Assembly: GCA_963841105.1 (NCBI GenBank)
Contig: CAWJCB010000012.1
Span: 27,488-91,487 of the forward strand
Direction of reading: 5' to 3'
Origin: VAZQ01 sp963841105
GTDB lineage: Bacteria; Pseudomonadota; Alphaproteobacteria; Rhizobiales; Xanthobacteraceae
Length of the DNA stretch: 64,000 nt
Shown here in pieces: positions 1-8,401 of this stretch (positions are counted from its first letter, which is position 1; every line of letters begins with the position of its first letter). The translations under genes were made by a program, and so were the position numbers. The notes beneath the pieces are model-generated. The model saw only the letters and a program-made list of their open reading frames with translations, did not search any database and was not told where the DNA came from.

Positions 1-189
1 GACAGCATCACACTTCCGATCCAAATCAATGGCAAGAAGCGCGGTGATGTCACAGTCGCCAGAAATGCGCCCAATTCTGAAGTCGAGACTGCCGTCCTGG
101 CGCTGGACTGGGTAAAGCGCGCGCTTGCAGGCAAGCCGCCAAAGAAGGTGATCGTGGTGCCGCAGAGGATCGTCAATGTGGTCGCTTGA
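1..189 (+). CDS. leuS: Leucyl-tRNA synthetase, C-terminal end (partial)
   Basis: The window opens inside this gene and only the last 62 codons are present, in frame 1 and ending at TGA 187-189. The translated tail contains LPIQINGKKRGDVTV and ends KKVIVVPQRIVNVVA. That is the characteristic C-terminal domain of bacterial LeuRS, which contacts the tRNA during charging with leucine. The stop overlaps the start of the following lptE by 14 bases. leuS-lptE-holA is a common order in Hyphomicrobiales, which supports the call. Confidence 0.93.
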   Translation, partial: DSITLPIQINGKKRGDVTVARNAPNSEVETAVLALDWVKRALAGKPPKKVIVVPQRIVNVVA

Positions 190-736
190 GCATCGGTTTG
201 GCCGCATGGCGCGCGCGATATTGATCGTAGCGACCGGCGGGCTGCTGGCCGGGTGCTTCCAGCCGCTCTATGGGGAATTCTCCCCGAACGGCAGCCCGGT
301 TCTGCGCGACCAGCTGAGCGCTGTGAATGTGCTCCAGATCGACGCTCCCAAAGGGAGCGACGAGGCGCGCCTCGCTGTTGAGATCCGCAACGCGCTTCTC
401 TTCGATCTCACCGGCGGCGGGACGGAAGCCCCGCCGGTGCATCGCCTCAAGATCGCGATCAGCTCGACGCGCTCGTCGGTTATCGTTGACATCAATACGT
501 CGCGACCCGACATCGAGAACTATGGCCTAACCGCGACCTATTCGTTGACCGAGATCGCGACCAACAAGGTCGTCGTGACTGGACAGACCTTTTCCCGTGT
601 CTCCTACGATATCCCCGGCCAGCAGCAGCGGTACGCTCGATTGCGCGGGTTGCGCGACGCCGAGAGCCGGGCGGCAAAGGTCATCGCCGAGAACATCCGC
701 GCGCGGCTCACCTCCTATTTCATCGCCGGCACCTAA
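176..736 (+). CDS. lptE: LPS-assembly lipoprotein LptE family
   Basis: This is a 186-residue outer-membrane lipoprotein precursor. A short positively charged N-terminus and hydrophobic segment lead to a lipobox LLAGC with the acylated Cys at residue 27, followed by FQPLYG, typical of alphaproteobacterial LptE. In the family, LptE sits inside the LptD barrel and helps deliver LPS to the cell surface. A GAGG eight bases before the ATG at 176 favours that start; an internal ATG at 206 would also keep the signal peptide. The gene overlaps the leuS end and is followed by holA after a 184 bp gap, the usual neighbours. Confidence 0.88.
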   Translation: MWSLEHRFGRMARAILIVATGGLLAGCFQPLYGEFSPNGSPVLRDQLSAVNVLQIDAPKGSDEARLAVEIRNALLFDLTGGGTEAPPVHRLKIAISSTRSSVIVDINTSRPDIENYGLTATYSLTEIATNKVVVTGQTFSRVSYDIPGQQQRYARLRGLRDAESRAAKVIAENIRARLTSYFIAGT

Positions 737-780
737 GGTGGTTTCCGAAGCGACGGTTGCGCATCATTTCGAGCGGTCAT

Positions 781-798
781 CATCCGCGAAAGCGGATG
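781..798. repeat. Perfect 7-bp stem with GAAA loop between lptE and holA
   Basis: CATCCGC-GAAA-GCGGATG forms a perfect hairpin with a GNRA tetraloop. No T tract follows, so it is not a classical terminator. Short palindromes of this sequence type are dispersed in Rhizobiales genomes; that it belongs to such a family is recalled, not tested here. Confidence 0.6.
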
Positions 799-920
799 CT
801 CCAGTGACCCTCGTTGAAGCCAACGAGCTCCACCCGCGGCGCATGACAACGCATTTCTGCTCGGCTGAAGATTGACTTATAATTACATCAGCGCGAGATG
901 CGCAATAGAGCTTCGCAGTC

Positions 921-1949
921 ATGGTTGCGGTCAAGGCAGCGGATGTTGAAAAGTTTCTGGCGCGCCCTGATCCCGCGCGTCCTATCGTGCTTGTCTACGG
1001 TCCCGACGCAGGACTGGTGCACGAGCGCGCGGAGGCACTCGTCCGTTGCTCCGTCGACGATCCGCGCGATCCGTTTCAATTGGCACGGCTTGAGGGGGAC
1101 GAGGTTGCGGCCGCACCTCTGCGTCTCGTCGAGGAGGCAAACACAGTTCCACTGTTCGGGGGCCGGCGCGCGGTCTGGGTGAAAGCCGGAGCACGCAATC
1201 TTGCTCCAGCCGTGGAAGCGCTCATCGCATCTACCTCGCCAGATTGTCGCGTGGTGATCGAGGCGGGGGAGTTGCGCCCGAATGCGCCGGTGCGCGCCAT
1301 CTGCGAGCGCGCGAGAAACGCAGTAACCCTGCCTTGCTATCCGGACAAAAAAGAGGACCTGTTGCGCCTCATCGATGAGGAGATGCGCGACAACGGAATT
1401 TCCATTTCAAGCGAAGCGCGCGCGACGCTGTTGCCGTTGCTCGGCGGCGACCGCCTTGCTTCTCGTCACGAGCTGCGCAAGCTCGCACTCTTTGCTCGAG
1501 GCACGGGAAGAGCGGAGGTGGAAGACGTGATCGCGGTGGTCGCTGATGCTTCTGCACTAGCGCTCGATGACATTATCGACGCGGCTTTCGCCGGCCGCTC
1601 CGACGAGCTAGAGCATCAATTCACAAAAACGCGCACCGCAGCAACATCTCCGGGCACCATCATCTCGGCGGCGCTCCGCCACGTCGCGCAACTGCACAAG
1701 GGCAGGCTTGCGATCGAGAACGGCGCTACGGCCACGGCCGCTGTCGAGGGCGTTGCACCTTTCCTTCGCTTTGCGCGCAAGAGCGCGATCGAGACTGCGC
1801 TCAAGTGCTGGACGTCGGCGCGCCTGGCGCGCACAATGGCGCAGCTCGCCGATGCCGCACTCCAAACGCGGCGACAATCCACGCTCGCCGGCGTGATCAC
1901 CCAGCGCGCCCTGCTCTCAGTTGCTGTCGCGGCTCGAAAGAGCTCGTAG
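921..1949 (+). CDS. holA: DNA polymerase III delta subunit
   Basis: This 342-residue protein matches the usual length of HolA. It starts MVAVKAADVEKFLARPDPARP and soon shows IVLVYGPDAGLVHERA, the degenerate P-loop region of the delta subunit. Later stretches include a hinge region near DIIDAAFAG and a C-terminal collar domain. HolA is the clamp-loader wrench that opens the beta clamp so it can be loaded at primed DNA. Its position after leuS-lptE is the conserved alphaproteobacterial order, here next to the parB-parA genes. The gene ends tail to tail with parB, separated by a palindromic repeat. Confidence 0.9.
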   Translation: MVAVKAADVEKFLARPDPARPIVLVYGPDAGLVHERAEALVRCSVDDPRDPFQLARLEGDEVAAAPLRLVEEANTVPLFGGRRAVWVKAGARNLAPAVEALIASTSPDCRVVIEAGELRPNAPVRAICERARNAVTLPCYPDKKEDLLRLIDEEMRDNGISISSEARATLLPLLGGDRLASRHELRKLALFARGTGRAEVEDVIAVVADASALALDDIIDAAFAGRSDELEHQFTKTRTAATSPGTIISAALRHVAQLHKGRLAIENGATATAAVEGVAPFLRFARKSAIETALKCWTSARLARTMAQLADAALQTRRQSTLAGVITQRALLSVAVAARKSS

Positions 1950-1959
1950 GAAATTGCAG

Positions 1960-2028
1960 CCCGGGTGAGCGATAGCGAAATCCGGGTTCCGCGGCCTTCC
2001 AACCCGCATGTCGCTGCGCTCATGCGGG
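1960..2028. repeat. Composite palindromic intergenic repeat
   Basis: Two adjacent inverted repeats lie between the convergent holA and parB ends. The first has CCCGG at 1960-1964 pairing with CCGGG at 1982-1986 around a TGAGCGATAGCGAA-type core. The second is a perfect 8-bp stem, CCCGCATG at 2003-2010 and CATGCGGG at 2021-2028, with a GCTGCGCT-type loop. Two-part elements of this kind are common between genes in Bradyrhizobium-like genomes. Either hairpin could also help end transcription from both sides. Confidence 0.75.
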
Positions 2029-2050
2029 CTATGGATGAAATCATCGTCTA

Positions 2051-2926
2051 TCATTCGTTCTGCAATCTTCGCACCACGTCATCAAGCTGATCGAACGTGC
2101 GATAGTGAATCTCCAGCACACCTCCCCCGTTTGCGCGCTCAGCGAGCGTCACCGTGAGGCCAAGCGCATCCGACAGTCTACGCTCGAGAGCGGTGGTGTC
2201 GGCGCTCTTTACAGGCGTTTTGCTGCCGCTGGCCCGCCCTGTCGCGCCGGCGCGCGCCTTGGCCATCGCTTCCACCTGGCGCACGTTGAGGCCGCGATCG
2301 ACGATCTCGCGTGCCATGGCTTCCGGGTCGGACGCGCCAATCAGCATGCGTGCCGCGCCGGCCGAGATTTGGCCAGCCTTGATATAGGTTTTCACCACTT
2401 CCGGCAGCCTCAACAGCCGCATGGTATTGCTTACGTGACTGCGGCTCTTGCCCACCATGGTGGCGATTTCATCGTGACTGTGACCATACTCCGCAACCAG
2501 CACTTGGTAGCCACCCGCCTCCTCAAGAGGATTGAGGTCGGTGCGCTGCACGTTCTCGATGATGGCGAGCTCAAGCGCCTGACTGTCGCTTGCCTCCAGC
2601 GAGACAATCGGAATCTCGTGCAGGCCGGCGCGCTGCGCCGCGCGCCAGCGGCGCTCGCCGGCGATGATCTCGTAGGAATCCTTCGCTCCGTCGACGGAAC
2701 GCACGACCACCGGCTGGATCACACCACGTTCCTTGATTGATGCTGCAAGTCCGTCAAGATCGGCTTCCGCGAAGCTGCGGCGAGGATTGCGCGGGTTCGG
2801 CCTGAGATGCTCGATCGGAATACGACGCGGATGGCGCGCCACTTCTCCGCTACTTGTTTCCGCGCCGACATCGCCCATGAGGGCGGCAAGGCCGCGCCCG
2901 AGTCGTGATCGACTGTCTTCTGCCAT
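2051..2926 (-). CDS. parB: Chromosome-partitioning protein ParB
   Basis: The 291-residue protein starts MAEDSRSRLGRGLAALMGD, the typical ParB N-terminus that contacts ParA. The ParB/Sulfiredoxin domain follows with RPNPRNPRRSF and the CTP-binding box GERRWRAA. Next comes an HTH region (VGKSRSHVSNTMRLLRLP) and a C-terminal dimerisation domain. ParB binds parS, spreads as a CTP-dependent clamp and recruits ParA/SMC for origin segregation. GGAG upstream of the ATG at 2926 favours it over an upstream in-frame GTG at 2947. It lies 78 bp downstream of parA, and two parS sites are in the window. Confidence 0.95.
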   Translation of the reverse strand: MAEDSRSRLGRGLAALMGDVGAETSSGEVARHPRRIPIEHLRPNPRNPRRSFAEADLDGLAASIKERGVIQPVVVRSVDGAKDSYEIIAGERRWRAAQRAGLHEIPIVSLEASDSQALELAIIENVQRTDLNPLEEAGGYQVLVAEYGHSHDEIATMVGKSRSHVSNTMRLLRLPEVVKTYIKAGQISAGAARMLIGASDPEAMAREIVDRGLNVRQVEAMAKARAGATGRASGSKTPVKSADTTALERRLSDALGLTVTLAERANGGGVLEIHYRTFDQLDDVVRRLQNE

Positions 2927-3004
2927 GGTATCTCCGGACCCGCTCACGGCGCCGGCTTCGTCGGTTATACTCTGAACAGCGATCGAACGAGGCGCGGCAC
3001 CGGC

Positions 3005-3934
3005 CTATGTCGGACTTCCTGCGGCAGCCAAAGGCGCGGCACCGGTCGCGCCAGCTGGTGCCGAGTTTGCGATCAATTCCTTCTCGCGTTGGATGATCTC
3101 GGTCGCGAGCCGCAGATAAGCTTCGCTGCCGACGCACTTGAGGTCGTAAACGAGAACCGGCTTGCCATATGAAGGCGCCTCCGAAATGCGAACATTGCGC
3201 GGAATAATTGTTGTGTAGACTTTCTCTGTGCTGTTCGCGCGCACGTCTGCGACGACTTGGTTGGAAAGATTGTTGCGGGCATCATGCATGGTGAGCACGA
3301 TCCCGTGGATGACGAGCGCGGAATTGAGCGCAGACTTCACGCTTTTCACGGTTTGCAGCAACTGCGATAGTCCTTCGAGTGCAAAGAACTCGCATTGCAG
3401 CGGAACGAGTATGGCATCCGCCGCCGCCATTGCATTGACCGTGAGGAGGTTGAGCGAGGGCGGACAGTTGACCAACACATAGCTAAGCTCATTGGTCGAG
3501 GGCGGAGCGCCCCGCAGAGGGACCAACGCGTTGCGCAAACGAAGCGCGCGATCACGCTCGTGGCTCACTTCAAGTTCAAGACCCGAGAGATCGAGAGTAG
3601 AGGGCGCAATGAACAGCCGTGGGACTGCAGTTGGCATGATCGCATCTCGAAGCCTTGCTGCCCCTATCAGCACATCATAGGTCGAATGACGCCTATCGCG
3701 ACGGCCGATGCCAAGGCCTGTCGAAGCGTTGCCCTGCGGATCGAGATCGATGATCAGCACCTGCTCGCCGATTGCTGCGAGTGCGGTGCCGAGATTGATC
3801 GCGGTGGTCGTCTTGCCGACTCCCCCCTTTTGGTTTGCGATGGCGAGGACCCGCGGTGGCGAAGGATTTGGAATCCGGGACGACGGATCGACATTAATTA
3901 CCGGATCTGACGCGGATTCCGCAGTCTCGTTCAT
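3005..3934 (-). CDS. parA: Chromosome-partitioning ATPase ParA (Soj)
   Basis: This encodes a deviant Walker A ATPase with ANQKGGVGKTTTAINLGTAL, a Walker A' region around IDLDPQGNASTGLG, and the LLTVNAMAAADAILVPLQ segment of chromosomal ParA. ATP-dependent dimers coat the nucleoid and pull ParB-parS complexes. I choose the ATG at 3934 (309 residues). The longer ORF to 4027 would translate an inverted repeat and add residues absent from the family. The gene is probably cotranscribed with parB. rsmG and mnmG lie upstream on the same strand, the standard origin-proximal order. Confidence 0.95.
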   Translation of the reverse strand: MNETAESASDPVINVDPSSRIPNPSPPRVLAIANQKGGVGKTTTAINLGTALAAIGEQVLIIDLDPQGNASTGLGIGRRDRRHSTYDVLIGAARLRDAIMPTAVPRLFIAPSTLDLSGLELEVSHERDRALRLRNALVPLRGAPPSTNELSYVLVNCPPSLNLLTVNAMAAADAILVPLQCEFFALEGLSQLLQTVKSVKSALNSALVIHGIVLTMHDARNNLSNQVVADVRANSTEKVYTTIIPRNVRISEAPSYGKPVLVYDLKCVGSEAYLRLATEIIQREKELIANSAPAGATGAAPLAAAGSPT

Positions 3935-3963
3935 TGCCGCATCCGCAAGGCTGTGTCGCACCA

Positions 3964-4033
3964 GTGCGGTGAACTTGAAGTTCCTATCATTTGTTGTCGC
4001 AAGCTCGTGTAGGAACTTCAAATTCAAACCCGC
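3964..4033. repeat. Long imperfect inverted repeat upstream of parA
   Basis: The core arms GAACTTGAAGTTCCTA (3971-3986) and TAGGAACTTCAAATTC (4010-4025) pair in 15 of 16 positions. Pairing extends outward through GTGCGG and CCGCAC to give arms of about 23 bases around a 23-base loop. It sits just before the preferred parA start and would form a strong hairpin in a transcript reading through from rsmG. Confidence 0.75.
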
Positions 4034-4054
4034 ACCAGAACCCTAGAGTTGCCC

Positions 4055-4123
4055 AGTGTCCCGATTCCGAAGTTCGCACCAGAGGCGGCCGCAAGCACTG
4101 GCGGACTTCGGAATCCGGACACT
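4055..4123. repeat. 69-bp imperfect palindrome between rsmG and parA
   Basis: The arm at 4055-4077 (begins AGTGTCCCGATTCCGAAG) and the arm at 4101-4123 pair in 21 of 23 positions around a 23-base loop. It begins about 20 bp after the preceding inverted repeat, giving two tandem long hairpins between rsmG and parA. No transposase or clear target duplication is seen, so it is a small non-autonomous repeat or regulatory hairpin of unknown role. Confidence 0.75.
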
Positions 4124-4142
4124 AGGCGAATCGCCAGGAATT

Positions 4143-4838
4143 CTAGGACTTGTTTGATCGCCGGGACAGACCCCGGATCACCATGATGCGGCCGGCCCGG
4201 TCAGTGCGGCTTGGTACCAGGGTGGCATACATTTGCCATCGGTCCGAGGCCTCCCGCAGCTCCCGATCGGCATTTTGCCCCTTCGGAAACAAGGCTACCG
4301 CGCCGGTTTTATTGAGGAGAGGATAAGTTAAGGTTAACAATTCGTTAAGGGGAGCGACCGCGCGAGCGCAGATCACGTCCGCACGACCTGCAAAACTCGC
4401 CGCGAATTGTTCCACCCGCTCCGGATGCACGGCCGCCGGACACCCGATGGCGCGCTGGACAGCCTCCAGGAAGGTCGCCTTCTTTCTGTTACTTTCCACA
4501 AGATCCACGCGAGCGCCTGGCAGGTGCGCCAGAGCGCATGCAATGACCATCCCTGGAAACCCGGCGCCGGAACCAACGTCGATCCACGTCCGGGCGGACG
4601 ACGCCAAGGTCAGGAGCTGCAGCGAATCCGCAATGTGTCGGGTCCATACCTGCGGAAGCGTGGAAGGCGCCACAAGGTTGATCCTGCGCTGCCATTCAAG
4701 CAAGAGCGCAACGAATTCGTCCAGGCGCTCGGCTGTTTCACGTGAAACGGTAACGAGCTCCAGCGCCCTCGCGCGATCCGCGGCCAGACTGCTAGCGTCA
4801 ACCGAAGCGCCAGCGGTGTGACGCGCATCAGCGAGCAT
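4143..4838 (-). CDS. rsmG: 16S rRNA (guanine527-N7)-methyltransferase RsmG
   Basis: The 231-residue SAM methyltransferase carries the motif WIDVGSGAGFPGMVIA and a DLVESNRKKATFL segment typical of RsmG (GidB). It methylates G527 in the 530 loop of 16S rRNA. The N-terminal part reads VTVSRETAERL because the coding sequence contains a parS site at 4734-4749. It follows mnmG with an 11-bp overlap, the classical gidA-gidB pair next to parA-parB. The start region is less conserved, so a few residues at the N-terminus are uncertain. Confidence 0.94.
   Translation of the reverse strand: MLADARHTAGASVDASSLAADRARALELVTVSRETAERLDEFVALLLEWQRRINLVAPSTLPQVWTRHIADSLQLLTLASSARTWIDVGSGAGFPGMVIACALAHLPGARVDLVESNRKKATFLEAVQRAIGCPAAVHPERVEQFAASFAGRADVICARAVAPLNELLTLTYPLLNKTGAVALFPKGQNADRELREASDRWQMYATLVPSRTDRAGRIMVIRGLSRRSNKS
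4734..4749. promoter_or_regulatory. parS site (15/16 match) inside rsmG
   Basis: The sequence TGTTTCACGTGAAACG matches the bacterial parS consensus TGTTTCACGTGAAACA at 15 of 16 positions. It lies inside the rsmG reading frame, where it encodes VSRET, and is about 8 kb from the proposed oriC and 0.8 kb from parA. It is a binding and loading site for ParB. Confidence 0.92.
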
Positions 4839-6708
4839 GTGTTGCGGATTTTTTTGGGCGGCCTGCGCGCTTGCGGTGGGCCAACAGGAGCGTCAGCGCG
4901 GCCGGTGTAACACCGTCGATGCGCCCGGCTTGACCGATGGTTCGGGGTCGCGCGGACTCAAGCTTCTGCCTAACTTCGTTGGAAAGCCCGCGCAATTGCC
5001 CGTAGTCGAGGTCGATCGGCAAATCGAGAGTCTCGTCCCGGCGGTAGGCCGCGATGTCCGCTGCCTGACGCGAAAGATAAACTTCGTACTTGGCGTCGAT
5101 CTCGATCTGCTCGGCTATCTTGGGGGGCAAATCACCAAGGTGGGGCCAAATTCCTGCAAGCCGCGACACTCCGATTTCCGGATAGGAGAGAAGATCAAAC
5201 GCAGTTCGCCTCTGCCCATCCTGATTGAGGGTGAGGCCGTGGCGTTGCGCCTCGTTCGGAGTAATTGACAAGGAACGGGCGAGCTCGCGTGCCGATGCGA
5301 GCGCCGCCATCTTCTCCGTATGCTTGCGGCTGCGCCAGGCTCCGACGCAGCCAATCAATATTCCTCGGTTGGTGAGCCGCTGATCCGCATTGTCGGCCCG
5401 CAGGGTCAGCCGATATTCGGCGCGCGAGGTGAACATTCTGTAGGGCTCGGTAACACCTCGTGTGACGAGATCATCGATCATTACAGCGAGATATCCTTCG
5501 GCGCGGTCGAACGTAATCTCGCCTCCCCCGCTTGCCCGCGACGCGGCATTCAGGCCAGCAACCATGCCCTGTGCGGCAGCTTCCTCATACCCTGTGGTGC
5601 CATTGATCTGGCCGGCGAGGAAGAGCCCAGGCACGCGCTTGCTCTCCAGGCTGGCCGTGAGCTCGCGCGCATCCACGTGGTCGTATTCGATGGCATAGCC
5701 TGGCCGTATCAGGCGCGCCCGTTCGAGGCCGGGGATGGAAGCGACCAGGGCACGCTGGACCTCTTCCGGCAAGGAAGTGGAGATGCCGTTAGGATATACT
5801 GTCGGGTCGTCGAGGCCCTCCGGCTCCAGGAATATCTGGTGGCCATCCCGGTCGCCAAACCGCACGATCTTGTCCTCGATCGATGGACAATAGCGCGGCC
5901 CCCGACTGGCAATCTGGCCCGAATACATCGGCGACCGGTGAACGTTGTCCCGGACAAGCCGATGCGTCGCCGCGCTCGTGCGAGTCATCCCGCACTGCAC
6001 CTGGGGATTTGACACCCCCTCGGTCAGCGCCGAGAACGGCTCTGGTGGATCGTCGCCCGGCTGCATCTCCACTGCCGCCCACTCGATAGTCCGGCCATCG
6101 AGGCGAGGCGGCGTTCCGGTCTTGAGGCGTCCGAGCGCGAAACCCAGCCCTTCAAGCGTAGCGGCCATCCCCGTGCACGGCTCCTCGCCCACCCGCCCCG
6201 CCGGTATCTGTCGCTCGCCGATATGGATCAGGCCCCGCAGAAAGGTCCCAGTGGTGATGACAATCGCTCCCGCCCGCAGCTTGCGCCCGTCCCAAAGTTC
6301 GACCCCAGTGATCAACCCGGCTTGAAAAGTGAGATTGTTGACTTCCGCTTGCACCAGCGTGAGCTTCCGGGTCTCCCGAAGCGCTTGTTGCATGGCCGCA
6401 GCGTAAAGCTTCCGGTCTGACTGGGCACGCGGTCCGCGCACTGCCGGTCCCTTTCGCCGATTGAGCAGCCGGAATTGGATGCCGGCGCTATCGGCCACGC
6501 GCCCCATGAGGCCATCGAGCGCATCGACTTCGCGCACAAGGTGACCTTTGCCCAGGCCACCGATTGCAGGGTTGCAGGACATTGCCCCGATCGTCGACAA
6601 ACGGTGCGTCACCAGCGCGGTGATCGCCCCCATGCGCGCCGCAGCCGCAGCGGCTTCGCACCCTGCGTGGCCGCCGCCCACCACGACCACGTCGAACCGC
6701 TCCGGCAT
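4828..6708 (-). CDS. mnmG: tRNA uridine-5-carboxymethylaminomethyl(34) synthesis enzyme MnmG
   Basis: From the ATG at 6708 the protein has 626 residues, the normal MnmG length. It begins MPERFDVVVVGGGHAGCEAA with the FAD-binding GGGHAG motif, and later shows SCNPAIGGLGKGHLVREVDA and GTFLRGLIHIGE. With MnmE it installs the cmnm5 group on wobble U34 of several tRNAs. A GGGAG sequence precedes the 6708 ATG. The longer ORF to 6792 would translate the parS site (VSRET) and is less likely. It overlaps rsmG and follows mnmE. Confidence 0.95.
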   Translation of the reverse strand: MPERFDVVVVGGGHAGCEAAAAAARMGAITALVTHRLSTIGAMSCNPAIGGLGKGHLVREVDALDGLMGRVADSAGIQFRLLNRRKGPAVRGPRAQSDRKLYAAAMQQALRETRKLTLVQAEVNNLTFQAGLITGVELWDGRKLRAGAIVITTGTFLRGLIHIGERQIPAGRVGEEPCTGMAATLEGLGFALGRLKTGTPPRLDGRTIEWAAVEMQPGDDPPEPFSALTEGVSNPQVQCGMTRTSAATHRLVRDNVHRSPMYSGQIASRGPRYCPSIEDKIVRFGDRDGHQIFLEPEGLDDPTVYPNGISTSLPEEVQRALVASIPGLERARLIRPGYAIEYDHVDARELTASLESKRVPGLFLAGQINGTTGYEEAAAQGMVAGLNAASRASGGGEITFDRAEGYLAVMIDDLVTRGVTEPYRMFTSRAEYRLTLRADNADQRLTNRGILIGCVGAWRSRKHTEKMAALASARELARSLSITPNEAQRHGLTLNQDGQRRTAFDLLSYPEIGVSRLAGIWPHLGDLPPKIAEQIEIDAKYEVYLSRQAADIAAYRRDETLDLPIDLDYGQLRGLSNEVRQKLESARPRTIGQAGRIDGVTPAALTLLLAHRKRAGRPKKSATHAR

Positions 6709-6771
6709 GCCCGCTCTCCCTCGCGCCGCAGCTTCTAGCGGACGCGGAACCCTGCGTCCATTTTCTCGGTA

Positions 6772-6787
6772 TGTTTCACGTGAAACA
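6772..6787. promoter_or_regulatory. parS site, perfect consensus, upstream of mnmG
   Basis: TGTTTCACGTGAAACA is an exact 16-of-16 match to the consensus parS palindrome. It lies in the spacer between the mnmE stop and the preferred mnmG start. With the site at 4734 it forms a two-site parS cluster beside parAB. Confidence 0.97.
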
Positions 6788-6847
6788 GTCAAGCACGGTT
6801 CAGGGCGGCGTCAGTCGTGAGAAAAGACTTACGTCGCGTTCATTCTG

Positions 6848-8215
6848 TCATTTCCCAACGCAGAAATCGCGAAACACGACGTCGAGGACGTCCTCGACGT
6901 TGACGCGACCCAAAAGCTTACCGAGGGCGCGCGTCGCGAGACGAAGATGCTCGGCGACGAGTTCCTCCCGTCCTTTGCCGTCCACCTCGCTGGCGCAGCG
7001 CAGCGCCTCCGCAGCTTCACGGAGATTCCGCCGCTGACGCTCGCGCGTGACCAAGGCTGCCTCGGGTGGGAAAAACTCGTCACAGAAATTTCGGATGGCC
7101 GTCATGAGCTTGTCGATGCCCTCGCCAGTCGCGCCGGATACCGCGAACAGGCGTTCATTTGTTCGTCCACGCAATCGCCGCCGTGTTTCTTCGGGCAAAA
7201 GATCGACCTTGTTGAGCACTTGCCATAAGTGGACCCCTGTGGGGAGGTCCAACGCTGGACAGTTGCACGACTTGTCCTCCGGAGGGATTCCTCCCGAAGC
7301 GTCCGTCATCCAGAGCACAAGGTTCGCCGCAGCCGTGTGCTCGGTCGCTCGGCGCACTCCTTCGCGCTCGACCGGGTCCTCCGTTCGCCGCAGCCCCGCC
7401 GTATCGAGCACCGTCACCGGATAACCTCCCAGATCAAGATGAACCTCGAGCACATCGCGGGTGGTGCCTGGATAAGGAGACACAATGGCCGCCTCGCGCC
7501 GGGCGAGCCGATTGAACAACGTTGATTTTCCGGCATTGGGAGGACCCGCGATGACGACACGCAGCCCATCACGTAACCGCTCACCCGGGCTGGCGCAGGC
7601 GCGGGTGATCTCATCCAGAAGGGGCCGCACGATTGCAAGCGCCTGTGCCGTCGCCTCCTTCGGGACGTCGTCCTCGTCGGAAAAATCGATACCTGCCTCG
7701 ACCACGGCAAGTGCTTCGACCAGACGTGACCGCCAAGTCTCAGCCCGTTGCCCAAGGAGCCCCTGGAGGTGCTGCAGAGCTTGGCGGCGTTGCGCCTCCG
7801 TCTCCGCCGCGACCAAGTCCGCCAATCCTTCGACTGCGGGCAAATCCATGCGTCCATTCTCGAAGGCGCGGCGCGTGAACTCGCCGGCCTCGGCCTGACG
7901 CAGACCCGGAAGCCTCGATAAGACGGCGAGCGTGGCGGTGATCACGGCCCGGCCGCCGTGGATCTGGAGCTCCGCGACGTCCTCACCCGTCTCACTGTGG
8001 GGGCCGGGGAACCAGAGCGCGAGCGCCTCGTCGATGACATCCCCGCATTCCGGATCGCGAAGTCGGGCAAATGTCGCCAGCCGAGGGCGCGGCAATCGCC
8101 CGGTCAGAGCCTGCAACGCGCCTCCTGCCGCCGGACCGGAGACGCGCACCACCGCAATGGCTGCTGGCGGGCGACCGGACGATAGGGCAAAAATTGTGTC
8201 AGTATGGTTAACCAT
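6848..8215 (-). CDS. mnmE: tRNA modification GTPase MnmE
   Basis: This is a 455-residue protein of normal MnmE length. The N-terminal formyl-THF-binding domain has SSGRPPAAIAVVRVSGP. The central helical region holds an inserted G domain with Walker A GPPNAGKSTLFN, switch PGTTRD, DTAG and NKVD. The C-terminus ends DFCVGK, the catalytic CxGK of MnmE. Together with MnmG it modifies U34 of tRNAs. The ATG at 8215 is clear. The gene is codirectional with mnmG, rsmG, parA and parB. Confidence 0.96.
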   Translation of the reverse strand: MVNHTDTIFALSSGRPPAAIAVVRVSGPAAGGALQALTGRLPRPRLATFARLRDPECGDVIDEALALWFPGPHSETGEDVAELQIHGGRAVITATLAVLSRLPGLRQAEAGEFTRRAFENGRMDLPAVEGLADLVAAETEAQRRQALQHLQGLLGQRAETWRSRLVEALAVVEAGIDFSDEDDVPKEATAQALAIVRPLLDEITRACASPGERLRDGLRVVIAGPPNAGKSTLFNRLARREAAIVSPYPGTTRDVLEVHLDLGGYPVTVLDTAGLRRTEDPVEREGVRRATEHTAAANLVLWMTDASGGIPPEDKSCNCPALDLPTGVHLWQVLNKVDLLPEETRRRLRGRTNERLFAVSGATGEGIDKLMTAIRNFCDEFFPPEAALVTRERQRRNLREAAEALRCASEVDGKGREELVAEHLRLATRALGKLLGRVNVEDVLDVVFRDFCVGK

Positions 8216-8401
8216 TCATGAACGCAAGTCCGACTCGTTCATGTCTGACCACGCCGAGCGCTCTCGATCAACTCGAACATTCGCGCCGTGGATCGCTCGC
8301 CAAGGTTGCCAAGGTCGCTCCTGAAGCAAAGTTGAAGGCGGCATTTCCTCAGCCGGGCTGTATTATCTGAACCAAATGGAGCGGAGGAGAATTCAGCATC
8401 C

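Noticed and set aside
3971..4025. Arms GAAGTTCCTA / TAGGAACTTC look like yeast FRT half-sites
   Set aside because: Only 10 bases per arm match, the spacer is 23 bases in place of 8, and the arms extend into unrelated sequence. This is a natural inverted repeat, not a recombination scar.
4332..4347. TTAA-N7-TTAA, a full CtrA consensus, within rsmG
   Set aside because: It lies inside conserved coding sequence (LNELLTLTYPLL) far from any start codon, so it is more likely a codon coincidence.
8208..8215. TTAACCAT CtrA-like half site at the mnmE start
   Set aside because: It is made by the first codons ATG GTT AAC of mnmE; a single half site is not enough.
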